Shown piece by piece: positions 7,028-8,504 of a stretch of DNA of 8,504 bases. The stretch is taken from assembly GCA_003152145.1 (NCBI GenBank), contig PLZL01000189.1, positions 1 through 8,504 of the forward strand. Direction: 5' to 3'. A model generated the notes under the pieces. It saw nothing but the letters and a program-made list of their open reading frames with translations. It did not search any database and was not told where the DNA came from. The position numbers were made by a program, and so were the translations under genes. The stretch comes from Limisphaerales bacterium (GTDB taxonomy: Bacteria > Verrucomicrobiota > Verrucomicrobiae > Limisphaerales > UBA11358). The stretch's first letter is position 1. Each line of letters begins with the position of its first letter.

Positions 7028-8215
7028 GTGCGCGTGAAGAAGTTCCGCGCACCCTTCATCGCCCTCTGTCTTGGCCTGTCTTTGATGACGACGCACGCCG
7101 AGAATTCGACCATCACCCCACCGGCAGACAAAAACCTGCCTGGCCAGCAGGTCGCGCAGACCATTTCCCTGATTACGGGCGTGGCGATTTCACCGCTCAT
7201 GGGCGTCGGCGTGGTTGGCGCCTGGCAATACTTCCACGCCAAAACGCCCGAACAGAAAGCAAGGCTCCCGTGGTTCGCCAACCCGCTGTTCTGGGTACCG
7301 GCCTTGTTGCTCGTCGCCGCGTGCTTTGTGAAAGATTCCGGCGGCGTGATTCTGCCGGCGGCGCTGAAAAAGCCTTTCGACGTGGCGGAAACCATCGAGC
7401 ACAAAATCAGCGGCCTCGTCGCAACCGGCGCATTTGTGCCCATTGCCGCCTCGATCTTTCACTCCAGCGGCACCGGCGATGGCGCGTCCTTGAGCGCCGC
7501 CGGCTTTGCCGCAATTGACCTCTCGTGGCTGGGCAATGCCCTGATGGTGCCGGTTGCGATGGTTGCGTTTTTCATCGTGTTCCTCGCGTCCAACGCCATC
7601 AACATCATCATCCTGCTGAGTCCGTTTCCGCCGTTCGACGCCGCGCTCAAGCTGTTCCGCACATCCATCATCGCCTCCGTCGCCGTCACCTCGTTCGCCA
7701 ACCCGTGGCTCGGCGCGTTGTGGGCGCTCATCGTCATCGGCTTTTGTTATCTCATCGCGGGCTGGTCGCTCCGCCTTTCGCACTTCGGCTTCGTGTTCAT
7801 CTGGGATTTCATCACCCGCCGATGCAACCGTTTTACACCGGACAAGACCGCGAACAAGATGTTCCTCGGCCGCAAGATCAACAAGGTCCCCGCCCGGACC
7901 TACGGAAAATTGAGCCGCGATGCCAAAGGAAATCTCGTCCTGAACTACCGTCCGTGGCTGGTATTGCCAGCACGCACGCTCACGCTGCCTGAAGGCAAAT
8001 ACGCCGTCGGCAAAGGGATGCTCACCTCGGAAATCCTGCAACTCGACGGCGACAACGCCAGAATTGCCCTGCTGCTCCCGCCGCGCTACCGTTCGCACGA
8101 AGATGGACTAGCCGCAATTTACGGTATGACCGAAGTGCGCAACACCGGCCTGCTGGCCGCATGGCAATGGTTCAAATCCTTGTTCGGCTTCAAGACCAAA
8201 ACCACCGCTGCTTAA
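7028..8215 (+). CDS. Unrecognised polytopic membrane protein with C-terminal soluble domain
   Basis: The product has 395 residues and I do not recognise its family. A signal-peptide-like N-terminus (ending THA before E25) is followed by about six hydrophobic segments: roughly 45-66, 87-103, 128-145, 168-197 (possibly re-entrant, ending NAINIIILLSPFPPFD) and 211-246 (perhaps two). The last 135 residues are polar and basic (RRCNRFTPDKTANKMFLGRKINKVP), then a probable beta-rich part (NYRPWLVLPARTLTLPEGKY), likely cytoplasmic. No nucleotide-binding, protease or transporter signature is visible. GTG at 7028 is the longest start; GTG at 7034 gives MKKFRAP and is equally plausible; neither has a good Shine-Dalgarno. 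The gene lies 73 bp after the DUF3999-like gene with no clear terminator between them, and its stop codon touches the start of the carbonic anhydrase-like gene (TAAATG), so those two are very likely translated together. Confidence 0.8.
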   Translation: MRVKKFRAPFIALCLGLSLMTTHAENSTITPPADKNLPGQQVAQTISLITGVAISPLMGVGVVGAWQYFHAKTPEQKARLPWFANPLFWVPALLLVAACFVKDSGGVILPAALKKPFDVAETIEHKISGLVATGAFVPIAASIFHSSGTGDGASLSAAGFAAIDLSWLGNALMVPVAMVAFFIVFLASNAINIIILLSPFPPFDAALKLFRTSIIASVAVTSFANPWLGALWALIVIGFCYLIAGWSLRLSHFGFVFIWDFITRRCNRFTPDKTANKMFLGRKINKVPARTYGKLSRDAKGNLVLNYRPWLVLPARTLTLPEGKYAVGKGMLTSEILQLDGDNARIALLLPPRYRSHEDGLAAIYGMTEVRNTGLLAAWQWFKSLFGFKTKTTAA

Positions 8216-8504
8216 ATGGGCGAACTCGACAAACAACTCGACAAGTTTCTGCGTAAACAGCCGAAGCTCGGCAAAGGCGTCTATCTCGCTAAAACCGCCG
8301 TGGTGTTTGGCGATGTCATGCTCGGCGCGCATTCGAGCGTGTGGTATGGCGCGGTGTTGCGCGGCGACATCAACCGCATCGTCGTCGGCCATCACACCAA
8401 CATTCAGGACAATGCCGTGCTGCACCTCGCGGACGACTTTGCCTGTATCGTCGGCAACTGGATCACCGTCGGCCACGGTGCGATTGTCCATGCCTGCAAG
8501 GTCG
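8216..8504 (+). CDS. Gamma-class carbonic anhydrase-like hexapeptide protein (5' part)
   Basis: Only the first 96 codons are present; the gene runs off the right edge. The sequence is the left-handed beta-helix of gamma carbonic anhydrases and their relatives (YrdA, PaaY, CaiE). It has the LRGD motif (R49, D51) at the subunit interface, NIQDN (Q64, D65) and three zinc-ligand histidines, H70 (VLH), H87 (VGHGA) and H92 (VHAC). The H70-H87 spacing of 17 is that of the short-loop CamH type, which lacks the acidic proton-shuttle loop of Methanosarcina Cam. Enzymes of this class form trimers with zinc or iron between subunits and hydrate CO2, but many short-loop members show little or no such activity, so the reaction is not certain. 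It is predicted cytoplasmic. The ATG follows the previous stop directly (TAAATG), with no Shine-Dalgarno, which implies coupled translation. Confidence 0.9.
   Translation, partial: MGELDKQLDKFLRKQPKLGKGVYLAKTAVVFGDVMLGAHSSVWYGAVLRGDINRIVVGHHTNIQDNAVLHLADDFACIVGNWITVGHGAIVHACKV

Noticed and set aside
7190..8098. A 302-residue open frame on the minus strand
   Set aside because: Charged, low-complexity composition opposite a clear membrane protein gene; a shadow frame.

Overview
The window is about 8.5 kb of GC-rich bacterial chromosome with ordinary gene density. A Verrucomicrobiota-like host is the best guess, from a secreted protein with a PEP-CTERM sorting tail, GC-rich third codon positions, mostly weak Shine-Dalgarno signals and unusual large envelope proteins. 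No rRNA or marker gene is present to prove this. I see no tRNA, rRNA, CRISPR array, insertion sequence, transposase or phage gene.

Layout. The left part reads on the minus strand: a metallo-beta-lactamase-fold hydrolase of the NAPE-PLD/UlaG-like type (769-1698), then 66 bp downstream a PEP-CTERM surface protein (23-702) whose reading frame is broken at a run of six C. A 242-bp divergent intergenic region (1699-1940) has an AT-rich core with a TetR-operator-like palindrome. The rest reads on the plus strand: a giant DUF2339-type polytopic membrane protein (1941-4976); a DUF3999-like exported, C-terminally anchored protein overlapping it by 17 bp (4960-6954); after a 73-bp gap, an unrecognised polytopic membrane protein (7028-8215); and, with no gap at all, the first 96 codons of a gamma-class carbonic anhydrase-like protein (8216 to the window edge).

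How the genes may work together. The DUF2339 and DUF3999-like genes are translationally coupled and probably make one envelope complex: a membrane part with roughly 28-30 helices and a large periplasmic part with one anchor. The unknown membrane protein and the carbonic anhydrase homologue form a second coupled pair, possibly in the same transcript. The function of the DUF2339/DUF3999 pair is not known to me.

The main points for a second look are: two homologous halves inside the DUF3999-like protein; the PEP-CTERM frameshift, which lies on a heptamer of the -1 slippery form; the palindrome in the divergent promoter region; and the unknown membrane protein fused in layout to a carbonic anhydrase homologue. 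Nothing here amounts to clear proof of a new system.
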